The notes under the pieces were generated by a model. That model was not told where the DNA came from. It saw only the letters and a list, made by a program, of their open reading frames with translations, and did not search any database. This document shows, piece by piece, positions 7,073-10,032 of a DNA stretch of 10,032 nt. Location: positions 1 through 10,032 of the forward strand of contig JADGJL010001117.1 in NCBI GenBank assembly GCA_027600665.1, written 5' to 3'. The translations under genes were made by a program, and so were the position numbers. Within the stretch, counting starts at the first letter, position 1, and every line of letters starts with the position of its first letter. The DNA comes from Irineochytrium annulatum (taxonomy: Eukaryota > Chytridiomycota > Chytridiomycetes > Chytridiales > Chytridiaceae).

Positions 7073-8781
7073 ATGTCTCCTGTGCCTCTCGATCCTAACC
7101 CCACCGCAACGATGCCCTCCTCCATCTCCAACCCGGACGTCATGTTTAAGGTCTCCTCGCCCAACGTCACCTACACCGAGGACCACATCCTCACGACCTA
7201 CACCTACCGCGATGCCAAGGTTGTCACCACCGCCAGCCCGCACTCCGTGACGGTCGTACCCACGGAGGTTCAGTACAACTTCAAGGTCGCTACCAAGGTG
7301 CCGAAGGTCGGCCTCATGCTTGTCGGATGGGGTGGCAACAACGGCTCCACCCTGACGGCCTCCATCATCGCGAACCGCCGCAACCTGACGTGGCGGACCA
7401 AGGAGGGCGTGCAGAAGTCCAACTACATAGGCTCGGTCACGCAGTCCTCGACCCTGAAGCTTGGCGTCGACGCCAAGACGGGTGCGGACGTGCACATTCC
7501 GTTCAAAAAAATCCTGCCGATGGCGCAGCCGAACGACCTCGTGTTGGGCGGGTGGGACATCAGCTCGGCGAATCTGGCGGAGGCTATGGAGCGCGCCAAG
7601 GTGCTGGAGTATGACCTTCAGCGTCAGGTTGCGGAGGAGATGAAGGGACTGAAGCCGTTACCGTCGGTATACTACCCGGATTACATTGCGGCGAACCAGG
7701 GGGAGAGGGCTGACAATGTGGTGGAGGGGAAGGATAAGTGGGCGCATGTGGAGAAGATCCGGTCCGATATTAGGGACTTCAAGGCCGCTAATGGGCTCGA
7801 CCGCGTGATTGTGTTGTGGACGGCTAACACGGAGCGTTTCTCCGAGGTGCGTCATTCCCATTCGTGCTTGTTCGTTATTTCCTTAGGCTGACTTCACCTG
7901 GTGACAGATAATTACCGGCGTCAACGACACGGCCTCGAACATTCTCGCCTCCATCAAGGCCAGCCACCCCGAAGTCGCCCCCTCGACCATCTTCGCAGTC
8001 GCCTCCGTCCTCGAGTCCTGTCCCTTCGTCAACGGTTCGCCCCAGAATACCTTCGTCCCCGGCATGATGGAGCTCGCCGCCCAGCACCGCGTCCACATCG
8101 GCGGCGATGACTTCAAGTCCGGCCAGACGAAGCTCAAGTCCGTGCTGGTCGACTTCCTTGTCTCGGCGGGGCTGAAGCCGCTCGCCATCACGAGCTACAA
8201 CCATCTGGGCAACAACGATGGGAGGAACCTGAGCGCGCCGGAGCAGTTTAGAAGCAAGGAGATCTCGAAGAGCAATGTCGTGGATGACATGGTGGCGGCG
8301 AACCCGATCTTGTACAAGGAGGGAGAGCACCCGGACCATATCGTCGTTATCAAATACTGCCCGTCCGTTGGGGACAGCAAGAGGGCCATGGACGAGTACG
8401 TCAGCGAGATCTTCATGGGGTATGTATTTTTTCTGCCGCCTTTGCCAAAACCTTATCGTGTCCAACAGCGGCCGCAACACCCTCTCGATCTACAACGTCT
8501 GCGAGGACTCCCTTCTAGCCAGTCCCTTGATCATCGACCTCGCGATCCTGACCGAGCTCATGACCCGCATCCAGTACCGCACGGCCGACATGGAGGACTT
8601 CGCGCCCTTCCACTCGGTCCTCTCGATCCTGTCCTACATGCTCAAGGCGCCCGTCGTGCCCCCCGGAGCCCCCGTCGTGAACGCGCTGGCTAAGCAGAGG
8701 GCCGCGCTCGAGAATGTGTTCAGGGCTTGCGTCGGGCTGCCGCCGCAGAGCGACATGATGCTAGAGTCGAGAATTTGGTAG
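7073..8781 (+). CDS. INO1: Inositol-3-phosphate synthase
   Basis: The enzyme converts glucose 6-phosphate to 1D-myo-inositol 3-phosphate in an NAD-dependent, redox-neutral reaction in the cytosol. This is the committed step for inositol and phosphatidylinositol. Exons are 7073-7846, 7908-8419 and 8469-8781, with introns of 61 and 49 nt, GT-AG and frame-restoring. The product is 532 aa, almost the same as yeast Ino1 (533). Seen in order: the NAD-binding glycine loop [11 protein letters not shown] at 84-94, [11 protein letters not shown] at 248-258, [11 protein letters not shown] in early exon 2, [10 protein letters not shown] near 324-333, [12 protein letters not shown], and KEISK with Lys375 and Lys379 (yeast active-site Lys369 and Lys373). 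VGDSK follows with Lys416 (probably yeast Lys412), then SYMLKAP with Lys488 (yeast Lys489). The first ATG at 7073 is chosen; a second in-frame ATG at 7112 would shorten the poorly conserved N-terminus by 13 residues. Nothing suggests damage. Confidence 0.97.
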
Positions 8782-9120
8782 ATTAATTAACCGTCAATAG
8801 GTGGACTTTGTCAGGGTTGTTACGGCTTCTCTTTGTGTTTGGACTTCTCGTGTTTTGGTTTCTCAATGTTTCTTCTCTTTTTGCAAGGTGCTTGTAAATT
8901 CGGCCTTTCATATTGATTGATGTGCCAATGTTGCAAGAGTTGTAGCTAAAGAGCTTATATTGCCTTCGCTTTTCATTCTTATATTACAATGCCTTGTTCC
9001 GTGTCCCCAAAAAAATGAACATACTCATTACCTGGAGCAGGCTACCATTGGCCACACTGACAACCACCTAGAAAAATAAAGAGAGAAAAAAAGACATATT
9101 ACTAAACACTTTACTACTCT
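8782..9120. other. INO1 3' flank, no gene seen
   Basis: AT-rich, T-run-containing sequence after INO1 that should hold its 3' UTR and polyadenylation site. An AATAAA lies near 9074-9080, which is far from the stop codon, and no closer canonical signal stands out. I see no gene. Confidence 0.5.
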
Positions 9121-9124
9121 AAAA
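9121..9124 (-). terminator. RNA polymerase III terminator
   Basis: AAAA on the plus strand reads as TTTT on the minus strand, one nucleotide past the discriminator base of the tRNA-Asp gene. That is the usual Pol III stop signal. Confidence 0.7.
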
Positions 9125-9125
9125 G

Positions 9126-9197
9126 CTCTTCGACCGGGAATTGAACCCGGGTCTTCCCCGTGACAGGGGGAGATACTAGCCACTATACTATCGAAGA
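9126..9197 (-). tRNA. tRNA-Asp (anticodon GUC)
   Basis: The 72-nt minus-strand sequence folds as a cloverleaf. The acceptor stem pairs TCTTCGA with TCGAAGA, with discriminator G. The anticodon stem TCCCC/GGGGA closes the loop CTGTCAC, giving anticodon GTC for aspartate. The T arm CCGGG-TTCAATT-CCCGG contains the B-box consensus GGTTCAATTCC, and the A box lies in TAGTATAGTGG. There is no intron and no encoded CCA, as expected for a eukaryotic nuclear tRNA. It lies in AT-rich DNA between INO1 and the convergent right-edge gene. Confidence 0.97.
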
Positions 9198-9526
9198 TGG
9201 TTGTTCGTGATATCCGCAAATTTTTGGTCGCTATGAACGTTAAATTTATTGTTGAGCACAAAAAATCAGGAATAATCAGTATGTCTTCCGTGTAGTTTTT
9301 TTATTGAGGAACCTTGACGTGACCGAAAACGATAAAACGTATGGAAACAGAGAAGAGAAACGTGTAAATGAGAGCGATCTTATCTCTGACGATGCCACAA
9401 CCTAATAATGATATGATGGCGGCCATCTCCGCCTCTTTAAAATCCGCACTCCTACGGCGGAATACCCAAACTGAACGGCCCGGTTCCCACTATTCCAACT
9501 TCTCCATCACCCAATCTCCTGTCAGC
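9198..9526. other. Intergenic region, no gene seen
   Basis: AT-rich sequence 5' of the tRNA and 3' of the minus-strand membrane-protein gene. It contains T-runs near 9295-9302 and no recognisable motif or gene. Confidence 0.5.
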
Positions 9527-10032
9527 CTAATTGTGATGTACAATAGCGGCCATCCCCGCCTTATTCGCGATTGTCTCCTCCTTCGACGCCACGGCCGCTC
9601 CCATGTTTGTCCTTTGCCTCGTAGTGCCGTCCGCGGCCTTGCCCGACACCACCCACACCGGCGCGGTGATTTCCTTGAGGGTCCCGTTTGCGTTGTACGA
9701 GGGCTGGCCGCCGGCAATGAGCATGACCTTTTCGTTATCCAGCGCGCTGTGGTCGTCGAGGTCAACGTCGGGCTCGCCCCCTTCGCCGCGCGACGACATC
9801 GACACGAGAAGGCAGATGAAGAGCAGGCCCGTGAGGAAGGCGACGACAATGATGGCCTAGTTGCAACAAGGGAGTAAGAACGATGGACGAACGGAGTGGA
9901 AGGAGCCAACAGCGGCAATGAAAAAAGGAGGAAGAAGAACCAACGTTGGTGGCATTCTTGTTGATCAGGTTGATGCCCTTCGCCGGATCTTTCTTTTCCC
10001 CGCCGGCCTCAGCGCCGCCCTCCATCCCCTCC
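9527..10032 (-). CDS. Unidentified single-pass membrane protein, partial
   Basis: The 3' part of a minus-strand gene that probably begins beyond the window. The right exon runs from 10032 to 9945, the intron is 9944-9857 (88 nt, GTTGGT...CTAG, phase 0), and the last exon is 9856-9527 with stop at 9529-9527 (109 codons). The right exon has a Gly/Glu/Lys-rich stretch ending KGINLINKNATN. The last exon opens with one hydrophobic helix, AIIVVAFLTGLLFICLLVSM, then an acidic segment (GEGGEPDVDLDDHSALDNE) and a mostly polar C-terminal domain including QPSYNANGTLKEITAPVW. Lysines before and acids after the helix suggest N-in/C-out topology, and the NGT sequon in the C-terminal part fits a lumenal or extracellular side. 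I do not recognise the family. The ATG at 10025 is in frame but the open frame continues upstream of it to the window edge, so the true start is undetermined. Convergent with INO1, with the tRNA between. Confidence 0.7.

Noticed and set aside
7875..8480. A 201-codon minus-strand frame antisense to INO1 exon 2
   Set aside because: Shadow frame; INO1 active-site motifs are on the plus strand and the antisense protein has no recognisable feature.
3150..8781. HEM12, TMA46 and INO1 as a functional gene cluster
   Set aside because: They serve haem synthesis, translation and inositol synthesis respectively, with separate promoters; co-orientation alone is not evidence of a cluster.
9490..9918. A 142-codon minus-strand frame and a 169-codon plus-strand frame over the right-edge gene
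   Set aside because: They lie out of frame with the transmembrane-containing exon; the accepted frame has a clean helix, phase-0 intron and consistent composition.

Overview
The window is nuclear DNA of a filamentous or mushroom-type fungus, most likely a basidiomycete (Agaricomycetes-like). The reasons are dense protein genes with GC-rich codons, seven short GT-AG introns of 49-61 nt in the three complete genes (the partial gene at the right edge has one of 88 nt), a eukaryotic tRNA without an encoded CCA, and a decayed Ty1/copia retrotransposon. Species assignment is inference; nothing in the sequence fixes it.

Left third (1 to about 3020): a repeat-rich, gene-poor stretch. Positions 1-945 hold nothing I can name. 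At 946-1418 lies a roughly 470-bp foldback-like element built from GGATC/GTCC-type low-complexity repeats with imperfect inverted ends. At 1482 a second element begins with the same 11-bp terminus (TAGTGTTCGCA). From about 1620 to 2367 is a broken copia pol relic (end of reverse transcriptase and RNase H), followed by a probable polypurine tract and a 3' LTR with a TATA box. At 2713-3022 on the minus strand there are protein-like peptides scattered over all three frames, probably a decayed gene fragment.

Middle and right (3150 to 8781): three intact housekeeping genes, all on the plus strand. They are HEM12 (uroporphyrinogen decarboxylase, haem synthesis; four exons, 404 aa), TMA46/ZC3H15-type CCCH zinc-finger protein (partner of the DRG/Rbg1 ribosome-associated GTPase; three exons, 392 aa) and INO1 (myo-inositol-3-phosphate synthase; three exons, 532 aa). 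All splice junctions restore frame exactly and the family signature residues are present. The genes have separate promoters and belong to unrelated pathways, so this is not a functional cluster. The INO1 upstream region carries a tandem 9-bp ACGTCATCA repeat with a 10-bp period and a 12-bp palindrome, both candidate bZIP sites.

Right edge: a tRNA-Asp(GUC) on the minus strand (9126-9197), then the 3' part of an unrecognised single-pass membrane protein on the minus strand that runs off the window.

I see no CRISPR, defence, toxin or biosynthetic system. The points most worth a second look are the TAGTGTTCGCA repeat family, the multi-frame coding remnant upstream of HEM12, and the paired sites upstream of INO1.
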